DNA from: Pseudomonadota bacterium
GTDB lineage: Bacteria; Pseudomonadota; Gammaproteobacteria; Burkholderiales; Casimicrobiaceae
Direction of reading: 5' to 3'
Assembly (NCBI GenBank): GCA_009786025.1
Contig: WQUA01000004.1
Span: 1 to 64,000 of the forward strand
Length of the DNA stretch: 64,000 nucleotides
Part shown: piece by piece, positions 9,092 to 19,965 of the stretch
Layout of the letters: each line of letters begins with the position of its first letter
Position numbering within the stretch: the first letter of the stretch is position 1
The notes under the pieces: generated by a model
What the model saw: the letters and a program-made list of their open reading frames with translations, nothing else
Told to the model about the DNA's origin: nothing
The model's database searches: none
Position numbers and translations under genes: made by a program

Positions 9092-9703
9092 ATGCCTTTG
9101 ATCATCGGCGTCACCGGCGGTATTGGCTGCGGCAAATCAACCGTCGCGCGAACGTTTTCGGCATTAGGCGTCGAAACGCTCGATGCTGACGATCTGGCGC
9201 ATACCGTCAGTGCGCCCGGCGGCAGCGCTTATCAAGATATCGTCGCGCTGTTCGGTGCAGCCGCCGTTCGAGCTGATGGAACTCTGGATCGCGCCTTTAT
9301 TCGTCAGCAGGCGTTTGCCGCCCCGGAAGTACGCGCCCGGCTTGAAGCCATCGTCCATCCCCGCGTCGGCGAAGAAACCACCCGCCAAATCGCCCAATGG
9401 CGCGGGCCGTACGGTTTATGGATCGTCCCCCTGCTGCTCGAAAAACCGGGGCTGCGTGAACGCGCTGGCCGTATTCTGGTCATTGATTGTCAGGAAGCAC
9501 AGCAAATAGCCCGGGTCGTCGCTTCGCGCGGCCTGCGTGAAAACGAGGTTCGCGCGATCATGGCCACACAGTATTCACGCGACCAGCGCTTAGCTCTCGC
9601 CGACGACATTCTCGACAACAGCGGCCCGCCGGAAAGGTTAGTCGCCCAAGTTACGCGCCTGGATCGTTTCTACCGGGCGCTGACAGGTACTCGAAAAACC
9701 TGA
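9092..9703 (+). CDS. coaE: Dephospho-CoA kinase
   Basis: 203 residues, normal length. P-loop GGIGCGKST at residues 9-17 and the family segments LDADDLAH (about 30-37), IVHPRV, VPLLLE and VIDCQEAQQIARV. It phosphorylates dephospho-CoA in the last step of coenzyme A synthesis. The pilD-coaE-zapD-yacG order is a conserved proteobacterial neighbourhood. Confidence 0.97.
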   Translation: MPLIIGVTGGIGCGKSTVARTFSALGVETLDADDLAHTVSAPGGSAYQDIVALFGAAAVRADGTLDRAFIRQQAFAAPEVRARLEAIVHPRVGEETTRQIAQWRGPYGLWIVPLLLEKPGLRERAGRILVIDCQEAQQIARVVASRGLRENEVRAIMATQYSRDQRLALADDILDNSGPPERLVAQVTRLDRFYRALTGTRKT

Positions 9704-9756
9704 TTTTCCGATCACTTTCTTAAAAAAACTTAATAAATCGGCGAAATTGCGGCACA

Positions 9757-10554
9757 ATGACGGAGTTCCCCCTCAATCATCATGGATTTCGGGTGCCCGT
9801 CCTTTACGAACATCCTCTCAACGAACGGGTTCGCACACTGATGCGGCTCGAAGACCTCTTTGCGCGAGTGCGCTTTTTTGCCGCGCGCGAAACTTTTCTT
9901 GACCATCACTCGGCGCTGCTGGCGTTGTTTGAAATCATTGAAGTTGCGGCGCGTGCTGACCTCAAGTCCGACTTGTTGCAAGAACTTGAACGCCAGAAAT
10001 TGGTATTGAGCGCATTGCGCCATCACCAGAATATCGACCAGGAATTGCTGGATAACCTGCTCGACGATATCGACCGCGTGATTGCGAAAATTTTTGCATT
10101 TACCGGCAAAGTTGGAATGCATCTGCGCGAAAACGAGTGGCTGATGTCCATCAAACAGCGCACCTCGTTGCCTGGTGGCGCCTGCGGGTTTGACTTACCG
10201 GCTTTTCATTTTTGGCTACGGCAGCCGCCCGCCCGTCGGCAGAGCGATCTCCAGCAGTGGCTGGCGCCGCTGGAACCGATTCGCAACGGCATCTCCATCA
10301 TTTTGCGCATCTTGCGCGAAAGTGGCCAAACCGTCGCATGTACGGCACAGCACGGCGTTTTTCAGATGATGCAGGCCAATACCAAAGCCGTACAGTTACT
10401 GCGGCTGGTAATCGCAGACGGGATCGCCTGCGTTCCCGAGATCAGCGCTAATAAATACGCGCTCAATATTCGCTTTTTGACCGCCGAAGAGATGACGCGC
10501 GGCTGCGTCTGCGATTACGACATCACTTTCGATTTGACTTTCTGCTCGTTATGA
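9757..10554 (+). CDS. zapD: Cell division protein ZapD
   Basis: 265 residues of the ZapD (YacF, DUF1342) family. Conserved [19 protein letters not shown] starts near residue 17, and [22 protein letters not shown] near residue 129 is diagnostic. ZapD bundles FtsZ filaments at the division site. The N-terminal 12 residues before [10 protein letters not shown] are not typical: a GTG at 9793 would give the usual N-terminus, but neither start has a clear Shine-Dalgarno. Its stop overlaps the yacG start by four bases. Confidence 0.95.
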   Translation: MTEFPLNHHGFRVPVLYEHPLNERVRTLMRLEDLFARVRFFAARETFLDHHSALLALFEIIEVAARADLKSDLLQELERQKLVLSALRHHQNIDQELLDNLLDDIDRVIAKIFAFTGKVGMHLRENEWLMSIKQRTSLPGGACGFDLPAFHFWLRQPPARRQSDLQQWLAPLEPIRNGISIILRILRESGQTVACTAQHGVFQMMQANTKAVQLLRLVIADGIACVPEISANKYALNIRFLTAEEMTRGCVCDYDITFDLTFCSL

Positions 10555-10805
10555 AAAAAACAACCCTCCAAACGATTCCGCCAATCCCCCAAACCACGAC
10601 CGTAGCCTGCCCGCAGTGCGGCGCTTCCGTAGCTTGGGCGCCGACATCGCGCTGGAAACCGTTTTGCTCGGAGCGCTGCAAACAACTCGACCTCGGCGCT
10701 TGGGCCGACGAATCTTACCGAATCGCCAGCGTTGAAACCGCCGATGCCTCAGAGATAGAAAACGCGCTTACAGCGTTTCCTCCAGACCTATCGCGGCCTC
10801 ATTAG
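10551..10805 (+). CDS. yacG: DNA gyrase inhibitor YacG
   Basis: 84 residues, zinc-finger protein. Cysteines are CPQC (about residues 20-23) and CSERC (about 39-43), followed by [13 protein letters not shown], the family signature. YacG binds GyrB. It is coupled to zapD by an ATGA overlap, and its stop overlaps the convergent Nudix gene's stop by four bases. Confidence 0.95.
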   Translation: MKKTTLQTIPPIPQTTTVACPQCGASVAWAPTSRWKPFCSERCKQLDLGAWADESYRIASVETADASEIENALTAFPPDLSRPH

Positions 10806-11224
10806 GAAAAAGCTCCGCCTTTCAACAACCCCGGCAACGCTTTCAGAACCCCATGATTGGCTGGCAACAGCAACAAATCCCGACAAGTTTCCAACGTCTG
10901 CCAACCGATATTTTGTCCTTCGCGGCCATAAGGTTCACCGCGCCATACCGCCACATGAAAAAAGTGCAACTCGACCTCGGCGTGCGGGTAAGAGAAACAA
11001 ACGGTCTGCCAAAGTACTGCCCGCTCGACAACTATTCCCAGCTCTTCTTCCAACTCGCGGACCAGCGCCGCCTGCGCTGTTTCTCCTGCTTCGATCTTGC
11101 CGCCCGGAAATTCCCAATAACCGGCGTACACTTTTCCCGATGGTCTCTGTGTCAATAAAAATTCGTTTCCTGCCCGCGTCAATACTGCCGCCGCTACTTG
11201 CACCGGCGCCATTTTCAACGTCAT
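10802..11224 (-). CDS. mutT: Nudix hydrolase, MutT-type 8-oxo-dGTP pyrophosphatase
   Basis: 140 residues starting [15 protein letters not shown]. The Nudix box is complete: [20 protein letters not shown] continuing ELGI (about residues 40-63). Downstream [11 protein letters not shown] and a Trp-Gly-Glu-Pro loop fit MutT. Cleans oxidised guanine nucleotides from the pool. The ATG at 11224 overlaps the TGA of the DUF815 gene (ATGA), which decides the start over a longer frame reaching back to 11314. In many relatives MutT sits in this place near argJ and secA. Confidence 0.92.
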   Translation of the reverse strand: MTLKMAPVQVAAAVLTRAGNEFLLTQRPSGKVYAGYWEFPGGKIEAGETAQAALVRELEEELGIVVERAVLWQTVCFSYPHAEVELHFFHVAVWRGEPYGREGQNIGWQTLETCRDLLLLPANHGVLKALPGLLKGGAFS

Positions 11225-12144
11225 GATTTGAAACAAAGCGCTTTGTGGCCTGCGTAGTGGCGCGCAAATTGCCACGCCGTCCGACCGCTGATCGAGCCGC
11301 GCAAACGCGCCCATTGCAACGCTTCCAAACGCAGGGCTTCGCTCGCCGCTGCGGTCTTCGGGGAAGGTATCTTATGATGCGTCAACCAGCCGGCAACCGC
11401 TGCAAGATATTCGTCTTCACTAAACGGATAAAACGAAATCCACAAACCAAAACGCTCGGCCAGCGCCATTTTTTCTTCTTTCGCTTCGTCCGGGTGAATT
11501 TCACTTTTGCCGTCATTCTGCGAAAAATTTTCGTAGAAAAACGTCGGCATCAGATGGCGACGGTTCGACGTCGCATAAATCAGCACGTTCTCCGGTGGCG
11601 CCGTGATTGAACCGTCGAGCACCGCTTTCAATTCGCGATAGCCGCCTTCCTGCACGTCGAACGCCAAATCATCGCAAAACAGAATAAAGCGTTGTGCCGC
11701 ACCCTGAAGGCTTTCCAAAATTTTCGGCAAGTCAAACAGGTCTCCCTTATCGACTTCGATCAACCGCAAACCATGCTTCTGATAACAACTCAGCATCGCT
11801 TTGACCAACGATGACTTGCCCGTGCCAGGAGCTCCGGTCAATAACACATTGTTGGCCGGATAGCCCGCTACGAATTGTCGGGTGTTCTGGTCGATACGCG
11901 CTTTTTGTTCGTCGATACCCACCAGGCGATCAAGCGATACGGCGTGCGGGGCCGCCACCGGATACAACGCACCGCGGCCATACCGAATCCCCTGCCGTCG
12001 TTCCCAGCGCGCCGCCGGTATTTTCGCCCAATCAATCGGAACCGGACTTTCCGGTAACAACCCTTCGGCGCGGGCTAACGCGGTCTCTGCCCGCTCGAGG
12101 AATTTTAGCCAGCGCGCTTCTGGCGTTATTGATTTCACATTCAT
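11221..12144 (-). CDS. DUF815 family AAA-type ATPase
   Basis: 307 residues. Walker A GAPGTGKSS near residues 104-112 and Walker B RFILFCDDLAFD near 148-159, then ELKAVLDGSI and ATSNRRHL (sensor-1-like), all characteristic of DUF815 ATP-binding proteins. The biological role is not established. It lies between argJ and the Nudix gene, a frequent betaproteobacterial arrangement, and is translationally coupled to the Nudix gene. The upstream 160 bases carry repeats. Confidence 0.93.
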   Translation of the reverse strand: MNVKSITPEARWLKFLERAETALARAEGLLPESPVPIDWAKIPAARWERRQGIRYGRGALYPVAAPHAVSLDRLVGIDEQKARIDQNTRQFVAGYPANNVLLTGAPGTGKSSLVKAMLSCYQKHGLRLIEVDKGDLFDLPKILESLQGAAQRFILFCDDLAFDVQEGGYRELKAVLDGSITAPPENVLIYATSNRRHLMPTFFYENFSQNDGKSEIHPDEAKEEKMALAERFGLWISFYPFSEDEYLAAVAGWLTHHKIPSPKTAAASEALRLEALQWARLRGSISGRTAWQFARHYAGHKALCFKS

Positions 12145-12181
12145 CGTCGAAATGTTTTTTAACCACGAAAGGCTCGAGTCG

Positions 12182-12288
12182 GGTATCAGAGGTCAGAAGA
12201 AAAGGGCGATCTCATCCCCACCCCTTGAAGGGGAGGGCTTTGACATCACGCCATTCGTGTAGAATGGTTTTCTGATTTCTGACCTCTG
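12182..12288. repeat. Mosaic palindromic repeat between argJ and DUF815 gene
   Basis: GGTATCAGAGGTCAGAA (12182-12198) and an inverted counterpart TTCTGACCTCTG (12277-12288) flank a core CATCCCCACCCCTTGAAG-GGGAGGGCTT (12212-12240). The core belongs to the same family as the repeats at 19834-19871 and 60851-60889. It lies wholly within the intergenic gap 12145-12305. Confidence 0.7.
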
Positions 12289-12305
12289 TTATCTGATACC
12301 TGACC

Positions 12306-13568
12306 TCAGCTCCGGTAATCGGCGTTGATCGACACATAGTCGTGTGATAAATCACACGTCCACACCGTCGCCGCAGCATCGCCTTTCATACCCAGATCAA
12401 TTCGTACCGTAATCTCTGACTGATTCATCACCCGCTGCCCCGCTTCTTCCGTATAACTCGCCGCTCGGCCGCCATTGACGATCACGGTGACATCGTCCAG
12501 CCACAGCCGAACGCGCGACACGTCAAGCTCCGGCGGCGCTGCATTGCCGATCGCACAAACGATACGTCCCAGATTGGGATCCGACGCAAAAAACGCCGTC
12601 TTCACCAGCGGCGAATGCGCTACTTTCAACGCTACTTGGCGACATTCTTCAACATTGCGCCCGCCTTCGACTCGAATCGTGATGAACTTGGTTGCGCCTT
12701 CACCATCGCGCGCGATGGCCTGCGCCAGATGTACAGCTACTTCGCTTAACGCTTTTTTGAGCGCCGGCAAGCGCGGGTCGTCGCCTCGCGCCAGCAGCGA
12801 AACCTTCGCTTGCCCCGTTGCGATGCCGATCAAAGTATCGTTCGTCGAAGTATCACCATCAACGGTCACTGCATTGAACGAACCGTCAGCGACTTCACGC
12901 AGCAACGGTTGCCATACCGCCGTTGCTATCGGCATGTCGGTCGCAATAAATCCGAGCATTGTCGCCATATTTGGATGAATCATCCCTGCCCCTTTGGCAA
13001 TGCCGGTAACGGTGATTTGCACACCATCGATCATCACTTGCGCCGAAGCTGCCTTGTGAACGGTGTCGGTAGTCATGATCGCTTGCGCTGCCGTTAACCA
13101 GGCGGCCGCGTCGGCGCCGCTTGCTTCATCGCAACGGTGAAGCGCTTCCGGCAAACCCGCCAACAATTTGGCGATCGGCAAAGGCTCCATGATGACGCCG
13201 GTCGAACACACCATTACTTCTTCCAGCGCACATCCCAGCAGCGCCGCCGTCTCGCGACAGGTGCGACGTGCATCGTCCAAACCCGAAGCACCGGTGCCGG
13301 CATTGGCGTTGCCGGCGTTGACGACCACCGCTCGCAACGATTTACCCTGTTGCTGTTGCCAAGCCAAGTGCTCGCGATCAATCAGCACTGGCGCCGCACA
13401 AAACCGGTTCTGTGTAAACACCGCCGCGGCCGTTGTTCCCGGCGCACACTTAATCACCAGCACATCGTCCCGCTGCCAGTTCTTGATCCGCGCTGCAGCA
13501 GCCCCCAAACGAACGCCGGGAACAGGAAATAAATCGTCAACAGTGGAAGGCGTATAACAAACCGGCAT
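12306..13568 (-). CDS. argJ: Bifunctional glutamate N-acetyltransferase/N-acetylglutamate synthase ArgJ
   Basis: 420 residues, normal length. The self-cleavage site is in [15 protein letters not shown], with the new N-terminal Thr at about residue 203. [11 protein letters not shown] (about 83-93), [10 protein letters not shown] (about 122-131) and DGDTSTNDT are further family markers. Recycles the acetyl group from N-acetylornithine to glutamate in arginine synthesis. Ends just left of a repeat-bearing gap and is followed (upstream) by secA with a 20-base gap, so the two may share a transcript. Confidence 0.97.
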   Translation of the reverse strand: MPVCYTPSTVDDLFPVPGVRLGAAAARIKNWQRDDVLVIKCAPGTTAAAVFTQNRFCAAPVLIDREHLAWQQQQGKSLRAVVVNAGNANAGTGASGLDDARRTCRETAALLGCALEEVMVCSTGVIMEPLPIAKLLAGLPEALHRCDEASGADAAAWLTAAQAIMTTDTVHKAASAQVMIDGVQITVTGIAKGAGMIHPNMATMLGFIATDMPIATAVWQPLLREVADGSFNAVTVDGDTSTNDTLIGIATGQAKVSLLARGDDPRLPALKKALSEVAVHLAQAIARDGEGATKFITIRVEGGRNVEECRQVALKVAHSPLVKTAFFASDPNLGRIVCAIGNAAPPELDVSRVRLWLDDVTVIVNGGRAASYTEEAGQRVMNQSEITVRIDLGMKGDAAATVWTCDLSHDYVSINADYRS

Positions 13569-13588
13569 GATTTTCCTTTATACGATAA

Positions 13589-16300
13589 TTAAGCCAACTT
13601 GCCGTGGCATTGCTTGTACTTTTTGCCGGAGCCGCAAGGGCAAGGATCGTTGCGCCCTACTTTTTCACCAGCGCGCACAAATGGAATTGCCGGCGCTTCA
13701 GGTTCTGCCGCCAGCGCTTCATCGTAATCGGCGTGTTGGTAACGCACGTTCGACACGTTCGGCGTCTGTTCTTCAACAGCTTCAACATCCTGCTGCGAAC
13801 GCACCTGTACCGTCAACAAAATCCGTACTACATCGTGTTTGATGCGGTCAAGCATCGATGAAAACAGTGTAAACGCTTCGCGCTTGTATTCCTGCTTCGG
13901 GTTTTTCTGCGCATAGCCGCGCAGGCCGATTCCCTGCCGCAGATGGTCGAGCGACGCCAGATGTTCGCGCCAGTGCTGATCAATCATCGACAACATGAGG
14001 CTGCCTTCGAACTGCCGCATCACCGGCGCGCCGACCGCCTCGGTGTGCGACGCCCATTGCTGCACCGCCAACTCAGCCAAGTGGTCACGCAATTCGTCTT
14101 CGCCGTGGTCGGATTTTTCTTTGAGCCAGCCGGCAATATCAACCTGCAACTGGTATTCGGATGCCAGCGCCGCTTCCAGCCCGGGCACATCCCAATGTTC
14201 CTCCACCGATTCCAAGGGGATGTAGCGCTGCATCAGCGTGCCGATTTCGTCGCGAACCATGCTGTCGATGGTGTCGGAGATGTCCTCAGCTTCCAACAAC
14301 TCATTACGTTGCTGGTAAATCACCCGGCGCTGATCATTGGCGACGTCGTCGAATTCCAGCAACTGCTTACGGATGTCAAAGTTGCGTACCTCAACACGGT
14401 GTTGCGCTTTTTCGATCGAGCGGTTGATGATCGGGTGCTCAATCGGCTCGCCTGGCGGCATCTTCATCCGCTGCATGATGTTGCCAAGCCGCTCGCCGCC
14501 AAAAATACGTAACAGCGGGTCTTCCAACGACAAATAGAACCTCGACGACCCCGGGTCGCCCTGCCGACCGGAACGACCACGCAACTGGTTGTCGATCCGA
14601 CGTGATTCGTGCCGTTCAGTGCCAATGATGTGCAAGCCACCGAGCGACACTACTTTGTCGTGGCGCGCTTGCCAATCGGCACGCAGCGCCTCAATCTCTT
14701 TTCCTTTCTGCGCTTCGGTCAATTTTTCATCTTCGCGGATTTTCAAAACCTGCGGTTCAAAGGCGCCGCCCAACACGATGTCGGTTCCTCGCCCCGCCAT
14801 ATTGGTGGCGATAGTGATTGCTTTTTCGCGGCCGGCCTGTGCGACGATTTCGGCTTCGCGAGCGTGGTGTTTCGCATTCAGCACTTGGTGCGGCAACTTT
14901 TCTTTGTCGAGGTATTTTGACAACAACTCCGAATTTTCAATCGACGTGGTCCCGACCAGCACAGGCTGGCCGCGTGAATAGCAATCCTTGATGTCGGCAA
15001 GAACCGCATCGACTTTTTCCTGAAACGTCCGAAACACCAGATCATTCATGTCTTTGCGGATCATCGGCAGGTTCGTCGGAATCACCACCGTTTCCAGATT
15101 GTAGATTTGCTGAAACTCGAACGCCTCGGTGTCGGCCGTGCCGGTCATCCCCGCCAGTTTTTCGTACATTCGGAAATAGTTCTGGAACGTGATCGACGCC
15201 AGCGTCTGATTTTCGCGCTGAATTTGTACGCCTTCTTTAGCTTCTACCGCCTGATGCAGTCCCTCCGACCAACGGCGTCCCGGCATCAGCCGACCGGTGA
15301 ATTCATCGACGATGATCACTTCGCCATTCTGAACGACGTAATGCTGGTCGCGGAGGAACAGCGCGTGCGCGCGCAACGCCGCATACAGGTGATGCATCAA
15401 CGAAATATTCCCGCTGTCGTACAGACTGCTGCCTTCAGGAATCAGTCCCGCTCCAGCGAGCAATGCTTCGGCGTGTTCGTGTCCTTCTTCCGATAGCGAC
15501 ACCTGACGGCCTTTTTCATCGACCCAATAATCACCGGGGCCTTTTTCTTCCTGCTGGCGCGTCATCTTCGGCGCAACAGCATCGAGCCGATAATACATAT
15601 CAATATTGTCGTCGGCTTGCCCGGAAATAATCAGCGGCGTGCGCGCCTCGTCGATCAGGATCGAGTCCACCTCGTCAACCACTGCAAATTTCAGTTTGCG
15701 CTGAACACGACTTTTCGCACTCATCTCCATGTTGTCGCGCAAATAATCAAAGCCGTATTCGTTGTTGGTTCCGTAGGTAATATCAGCGGCGTAGGCTTCC
15801 TGCTTCTGATCGTGCGGCATTTGCGACAAATTGACGCCGACCGTCATACCGAGGAATCTGTAAATCCGCCCCATCCAGTCGGCGTCGCGCTGCGCCAGAT
15901 AATCATTGACGGTGATCACATGCACGCCTTCGTTGGTCAGCGCATTGAGGTAAACCGGTAACGTCGCTACCAGCGTCTTGCCTTCGCCGGTACGCATCTC
16001 AGCAATTTTGCCGTAATGCAGCGCCATGCCGCCGATCAACTGTACGTCAAAATGCCGCATGTTAAGCACTCGTTTGGCCGCTTCGCGCACTACTGCAAAC
16101 GCTTCCGGCAACAAATCTTCCAGGCTTTCGCCGTTCGCTACCCGTTCCTTGAAAGCAACGGTTTTATCACGCAATTCATCGTCGGACAGCGCTGCCATCG
16201 CCGGTTCCAGCGCGTTGATGCGCCGCACCGCCCCTTGGTATTGTTTTAACAGCCGCTCATTGCGACTGCCGAAAATTCGGGTAAGAAAGTTGCCGATCAT
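13589..16300 (-). CDS. secA: Preprotein translocase ATPase SecA
   Basis: 903 residues, full length. Walker A MRTGEGKT near residues 102-109, [28 protein letters not shown] and the IRA/C-terminal region all present. The C-terminal zinc SEC-C motif [14 protein letters not shown] binds SecB and phospholipid. SecA drives translocation through SecYEG. It is preceded by the M23 gene at a gap of 106 bases and precedes argJ. Confidence 0.98.
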   Translation of the reverse strand: MIGNFLTRIFGSRNERLLKQYQGAVRRINALEPAMAALSDDELRDKTVAFKERVANGESLEDLLPEAFAVVREAAKRVLNMRHFDVQLIGGMALHYGKIAEMRTGEGKTLVATLPVYLNALTNEGVHVITVNDYLAQRDADWMGRIYRFLGMTVGVNLSQMPHDQKQEAYAADITYGTNNEYGFDYLRDNMEMSAKSRVQRKLKFAVVDEVDSILIDEARTPLIISGQADDNIDMYYRLDAVAPKMTRQQEEKGPGDYWVDEKGRQVSLSEEGHEHAEALLAGAGLIPEGSSLYDSGNISLMHHLYAALRAHALFLRDQHYVVQNGEVIIVDEFTGRLMPGRRWSEGLHQAVEAKEGVQIQRENQTLASITFQNYFRMYEKLAGMTGTADTEAFEFQQIYNLETVVIPTNLPMIRKDMNDLVFRTFQEKVDAVLADIKDCYSRGQPVLVGTTSIENSELLSKYLDKEKLPHQVLNAKHHAREAEIVAQAGREKAITIATNMAGRGTDIVLGGAFEPQVLKIREDEKLTEAQKGKEIEALRADWQARHDKVVSLGGLHIIGTERHESRRIDNQLRGRSGRQGDPGSSRFYLSLEDPLLRIFGGERLGNIMQRMKMPPGEPIEHPIINRSIEKAQHRVEVRNFDIRKQLLEFDDVANDQRRVIYQQRNELLEAEDISDTIDSMVRDEIGTLMQRYIPLESVEEHWDVPGLEAALASEYQLQVDIAGWLKEKSDHGEDELRDHLAELAVQQWASHTEAVGAPVMRQFEGSLMLSMIDQHWREHLASLDHLRQGIGLRGYAQKNPKQEYKREAFTLFSSMLDRIKHDVVRILLTVQVRSQQDVEAVEEQTPNVSNVRYQHADYDEALAAEPEAPAIPFVRAGEKVGRNDPCPCGSGKKYKQCHGKLA

Positions 16301-16406
16301 GTTGGGAAAAATATTTGAAAAATTCTGTTGCCTGAAAAAGTGAAGGGGTGAGATTGCTCACCCCTCATCCATCCTTTACGCCGCGCAGTCCGCGCCGCAC
16401 AATCGC

Positions 16407-17339
16407 TTATGAAATCGGAGACTCGCCCACCGTCTTTAAAAAGCGCGCCGGATTTTGCGCCACGCCGTTCAGGCGAACTTCAAAGTGCAGATGCGATCCC
16501 GTCGAGCGGCCTGTCGAACCGACAGTTGCAATCGCCTGCCCACGTACAACCAGATCGCCTACATTCACAAGCAGTTCCGAATTATGCGCATAGCGCGTAA
16601 CCAAGCCGTTGCCGTGGTCAACCTCAACAAGTTTACCATACTGCGGATGCGTCTCCGAGCGAATCACTTTCCCTGCTGCAGCGGCTACAACCGGCGTTCC
16701 CGGCTGCGCCGAAAAATCGACTCCCTCGTGAAATGCTCTCATCCCGTCGAACGGATCAATCCGGTAACCAAAATCAGACGACCGCCAATTCGCATCCACC
16801 GGCTGCAGCGACGGCAAAAACCGGCGATTGGCCGAATCCTCAACCAGCATTCCTTCGAGTACGTTCAGCCGGTCACTTTGTACCGCAATTTTTTGCGTCA
16901 ATCCGTCAATCAGCGTTCCCAATTCCATCGCACTGAACGGCCGCGCCGGTAACGTCGATTCGGCGCCGCCACGACCGACATCCGCCGCCGGTATTTCCTT
17001 GGCCGTCAAACCGGCTGTTTTCGCCAGTCTTGTGCTCAGCGCATCAAGCCGTTCCGTTTGCGCCTGCAACTCACCTAAACGCACGGCCATCGCGGAGAGA
17101 TGCCCCTGCAACTTTTCCTGCGCCCGTGACGCTTCGGCACGCTGGTCAGCCAGTACGATTTTCTGTAGCCACGGATGCTCCGTCGCCGCCGCCCATTTCA
17201 GCGCGACATAGTTAAAAGCAACCGAACACAAAACAAATGACACCAGCGCTACCGCCGTTGCCAGCACTGCATGTCTCCAGTCCACGGCGATCGTGCGCAC
17301 CGGCTTTGATGCATCGGAACTCACCACAAGAATATTCAA
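16407..17339 (-). CDS. Periplasmic M23 (LytM) metallopeptidase
   Basis: 310 residues. One N-terminal membrane helix (about residues 25-48) anchors it in the inner membrane, followed by a coiled-coil region (about 60-120) and a C-terminal M23 domain (about 200-300) with the zinc ligands HEGVDFSAQPGTPV and HLHFEVR, plus the central YAHNSELLV segment. It resembles the M23 peptidase that betaproteobacteria encode next to secA. It would cut murein peptide cross-links, as both catalytic His pairs are intact. The dciA-like gene is divergent from it, with 55 bases between the starts. Confidence 0.93.
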   Translation of the reverse strand: MNILVVSSDASKPVRTIAVDWRHAVLATAVALVSFVLCSVAFNYVALKWAAATEHPWLQKIVLADQRAEASRAQEKLQGHLSAMAVRLGELQAQTERLDALSTRLAKTAGLTAKEIPAADVGRGGAESTLPARPFSAMELGTLIDGLTQKIAVQSDRLNVLEGMLVEDSANRRFLPSLQPVDANWRSSDFGYRIDPFDGMRAFHEGVDFSAQPGTPVVAAAAGKVIRSETHPQYGKLVEVDHGNGLVTRYAHNSELLVNVGDLVVRGQAIATVGSTGRSTGSHLHFEVRLNGVAQNPARFLKTVGESPIS

Positions 17340-17394
17340 TGGAGTATCCTTTCATTTCTTATCATTTCAACAGAGCCGAAGCCAAACACGCTGT

Positions 17395-17829
17395 ATGTCC
17401 CCTACTCAATCCTTTAACCCGCTGGCTCACGTCATTGAAACCGAGCCTCACCTTGCCGCCTGGTTGCGCCGCCACCGATTGGAAGCCGCGCTCACCCATA
17501 TCGTTCGCACCCATTTGCCACGATTGGCTGCCGGGCAGGTTCGCGTCACCGACGTGAGGGGCGGACAACTGGAACTGACCGTCCCCTCCGGTGCTCTGGC
17601 AACCGTCATTCGCCAACAAATCCCCGAATTGCTGGCGGCGCTCGCTTCACACTCCCGTGAATTTAATGGAATTCGGGTTCGTGTGCAACCTCTGGCGGCT
17701 TCAATGATTGCCCCAGCACCTACTCCACGCCGCCCACCGCCTGCAGCGGCGCCATTACAAGCTCTAACCAAGAAACTGTCGGACGGCCCCCTAAAAATGG
17801 CTGTTTCACGGCTAATAGCGCGGCGTTAA
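17395..17829 (+). CDS. DciA-like DUF721 protein
   Basis: 144 residues beginning MSPTQSFNPL. The region around residues 15-100 (AAWLRRHRLEAALTHIVRT, LELTVPSGALATVIRQQIPELL) is the DUF721/DciA N-terminal fold, a KH-like module in proteins that load the replicative helicase DnaB in species without DnaC. A Pro/Ala-rich linker and a basic tail (SRLIARR) follow. The frame is open further back to 17293, but the internal ATG matches family length. Position next to secA agrees with the betaproteobacterial dciA locus. Confidence 0.75.
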   Translation: MSPTQSFNPLAHVIETEPHLAAWLRRHRLEAALTHIVRTHLPRLAAGQVRVTDVRGGQLELTVPSGALATVIRQQIPELLAALASHSREFNGIRVRVQPLAASMIAPAPTPRRPPPAAAPLQALTKKLSDGPLKMAVSRLIARR

Positions 17830-17868
17830 ACGAAATTAAACGATAAATATGCGAAGTTACGAGCGTCA

Positions 17869-18054
17869 TTAAAGAGCCAAGACCAAGCGCTCGAATGCAT
17901 AAAACAGCATCAATCCAATAAAAAATACAATTGCATATTTCAGCGCCTGAGCAATAAATCGTAAATAACGGCGGTCTTTGGTTATCAGAAAAGCAGCAAA
18001 TGCCACCAAAACGGCAGCCAATCCGAGAAACAGCAACAAGCGCACCAGAACCAT
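17869..18054 (-). CDS. Small two-helix membrane protein, unknown
   Basis: 61 residues with two hydrophobic helices (about residues 2-23 and 38-58) separated by a charged loop ITKDRRYLRFI. The ATG at 18054 is preceded by GGAGGGGAA, an excellent Shine-Dalgarno; the in-frame TTG at 18081 has none, so the shorter form is preferred. I do not recognise the family. It is convergent with the dciA-like gene and divergent from the DUF486 gene. Confidence 0.75.
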   Translation of the reverse strand: MVLVRLLLFLGLAAVLVAFAAFLITKDRRYLRFIAQALKYAIVFFIGLMLFYAFERLVLAL

Positions 18055-18198
18055 TTCCCCTCCAGCAGAACCTTTTTTCAAGTAATCACTTTACCATTAG
18101 AAGCCGCAGGTCTGGGGTCAAAAAACCTCCCTGCTCCCGACCCCCTAGTATCTACCCCCCTGATAAACTCCCAACATTTCAGCGCTCCTTCAAAAAAC

Positions 18199-18558
18199 AT
18201 GGGAACTTTCTTTTCTTCGTCTCCTGTACTTAGCGCCATCCTCTTGCTGTTAGGCTCGAACCTGTTTATGACCTTCGCTTGGTACGGTCATCTCAAACAT
18301 CTTGGGCACAGCCCGTGGATCGTCGCCGCGCTGGTTAGTTGGAGCGTCGCATTGTTTGAATACCTGTTGCAGGTGCCGGCAAACCGCATCGGCTTCACCG
18401 TGCTAACGCTACCGCAGTTGAAAATATTACAAGAAGTCATCACCCTCTCGGTATTCGCACCGTTCGCTGTTTTGTATATGGGGCAACCGCTCAAGCTCGA
18501 TTACCTGTGGGCGGGGTTGTGTCTGCTCGGCGCGGTATATTTTGTTTTCCGCAATTAA
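18199..18558 (+). CDS. DUF486 (DMT superfamily) membrane protein
   Basis: 119 residues, four predicted membrane helices. FMTFAWYGHLKHL and EYLLQVPANRIG are DUF486 signatures. Family members belong to the drug/metabolite transporter fold, but substrate is unknown. Lies alone on the plus strand between the small membrane gene and lpxC, and is convergent with lpxC (48 bases between stops). Confidence 0.9.
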   Translation: MGTFFSSSPVLSAILLLLGSNLFMTFAWYGHLKHLGHSPWIVAALVSWSVALFEYLLQVPANRIGFTVLTLPQLKILQEVITLSVFAPFAVLYMGQPLKLDYLWAGLCLLGAVYFVFRN

Positions 18559-18605
18559 CGTTATTGGCTAACGCGCCGTATAACAAGCAACGTCGACTCC
18601 AAACG

Positions 18606-19520
18606 TCAAGCGTGACTCAGCCGCCAATACTGGAATGCCGACGGTACTTCTTCCTCGGCGCGAAAACTGACGATTTCGCGCGCCTCTTCACGTTCAATCA
18701 GCGCCCGCGCCAGCGCATTGTTCAGCGCGTGCCCGGACTTGTACGCCGTATATTGACCGATCACTGGATGACCAAGCAAGTACAAATCCCCGATCGCATC
18801 CAGCACCTTGTGCTTGGCCGGCTCGTTTTCATAACGCAAGCCGCCGCTGTTTAGCACGCTGACCTCATCAAGCACAATTGCGTTGTGCAGGCTGCCGCCC
18901 AGCGCCAGCCCCATTGACCGCATCGTTTCCACATCCTGCATGAAACCGAAGGTGCGCGCCCGGGCGATGTCCTTGATATAAGCGTCTTCGCCGAAATCAA
19001 GCACCACCCGCCGGTTTTCCTGACCAAACGCCGGGTGAGAAAAATCGATCGTGAAATCGAGCCGAAAACCATCGTGCGGCGTAAAACGTGCCCACTTATC
19101 GCCATCGGATACTTCAATCGGCGCCGTTACTTTATAAAACTTCTTCGCCGCGGTCTGCTCTTCGATACCCGCCGACTGCAACAGAAAAATAAACGGCCCG
19201 GCGCTGCCGTCCATGATCGGAATTTCCGGCCCCGCAACATCGACATGCAAATTATCGATCCCCAACCCAGCCAACGCCGACATCAGATGTTCGACCGTTG
19301 ACACGCTGGCATTGCCGACGCGCAACAGCGTCGATAAACGAGTATCACCGACCTGATGCGCCAGCGCTGGTATTGGCGCGCTACCCGGCAGATCGGTACG
19401 ATGAAAAACGATGCCGGCATCGGCTGGCGCCGGCCGCAACGTCAACGCAACGCGAGCGCCAGTATGCAATCCAGCGCCTTTGGTCGTCACTGTCGTTTTC
19501 AAAGTCCGTTGCAGGTACAT
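18606..19520 (-). CDS. lpxC: UDP-3-O-acyl-N-acetylglucosamine deacetylase LpxC
   Basis: 304 residues, the usual length. N-terminal [14 protein letters not shown], the zinc ligand motif [15 protein letters not shown], and [10 protein letters not shown] are all present, with the C-terminal DALE-type tail being [11 protein letters not shown]. LpxC performs the committed step of lipid A synthesis at the inner membrane face. The frame is open to 19550 but the ATG at 19520 matches homologues ([11 protein letters not shown]). Follows ftsZ, as in the standard dcw order, with a gap of 445 bases that contains repeats. Confidence 0.97.
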   Translation of the reverse strand: MYLQRTLKTTVTTKGAGLHTGARVALTLRPAPADAGIVFHRTDLPGSAPIPALAHQVGDTRLSTLLRVGNASVSTVEHLMSALAGLGIDNLHVDVAGPEIPIMDGSAGPFIFLLQSAGIEEQTAAKKFYKVTAPIEVSDGDKWARFTPHDGFRLDFTIDFSHPAFGQENRRVVLDFGEDAYIKDIARARTFGFMQDVETMRSMGLALGGSLHNAIVLDEVSVLNSGGLRYENEPAKHKVLDAIGDLYLLGHPVIGQYTAYKSGHALNNALARALIEREEAREIVSFRAEEEVPSAFQYWRLSHA

Positions 19521-19833
19521 GGATTGTCTGTATAAACTTGTCAAAGGCAAAAAAACGATGGCTTTTTATATTTCATATGCTTCTCTTGAACTTTTTCTTC
19601 AGCCACCCTCGTTGCCGACGGATGTTAGCACACGCCTCTCTTTCCGGTACAGGATTTTGTCACATCAACCAACACGAAAATCCCAAAAAAGGATTGCACT
19701 CAAAGCAAATAGCCGAGGCAACCGAAGCGCCGCCTCGGGATACTTTCCTGGCGCGGAGCGCCTTTACCGCTCACTTCACGGCTTCGCATGAAGTGGCGCT
19801 TTTCTAATCTCTGGCCTCTGATTCCTGATGCCA
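19521..19833. other. Upstream part of the ftsZ-lpxC gap
   Basis: No gene recognised. This part of the 445-base gap holds the probable lpxC promoter region and the end of a second repeat cluster (TTTCTAATCTCTGGCCTCTG near 19801-19820). No good sigma-70 sequence was identified with confidence. Confidence 0.4.
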
Positions 19834-19932
19834 CCCCATCCCCACCCGAACCCTCCCCTTGAAAGGGAGGGTTTGAACTTGCCCAGGCTACAACGCTTCG
19901 CAACTCAAGGGCGGGTTTAAAACCCGCTCCTG
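19834..19932. repeat. Palindromic repeats between ftsZ and lpxC
   Basis: The core CCCCATCCCCACCCGAACCC-TCCCCTTGAAAGGGAGGG (19834-19871) differs from the reverse complement of the ygfZ insert at 60851-60889 at only three or four positions. A second element CAAGGGCGGGTTTAAAACCC-GCTCCTG (19906-19932) is the reverse complement, with few changes, of the sequence at 46409-46434. Both are in the ftsZ-lpxC gap. Confidence 0.75.
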
Positions 19933-19965
19933 TACGCGCAGATTGATGTTTTCTGATCCCTGAAA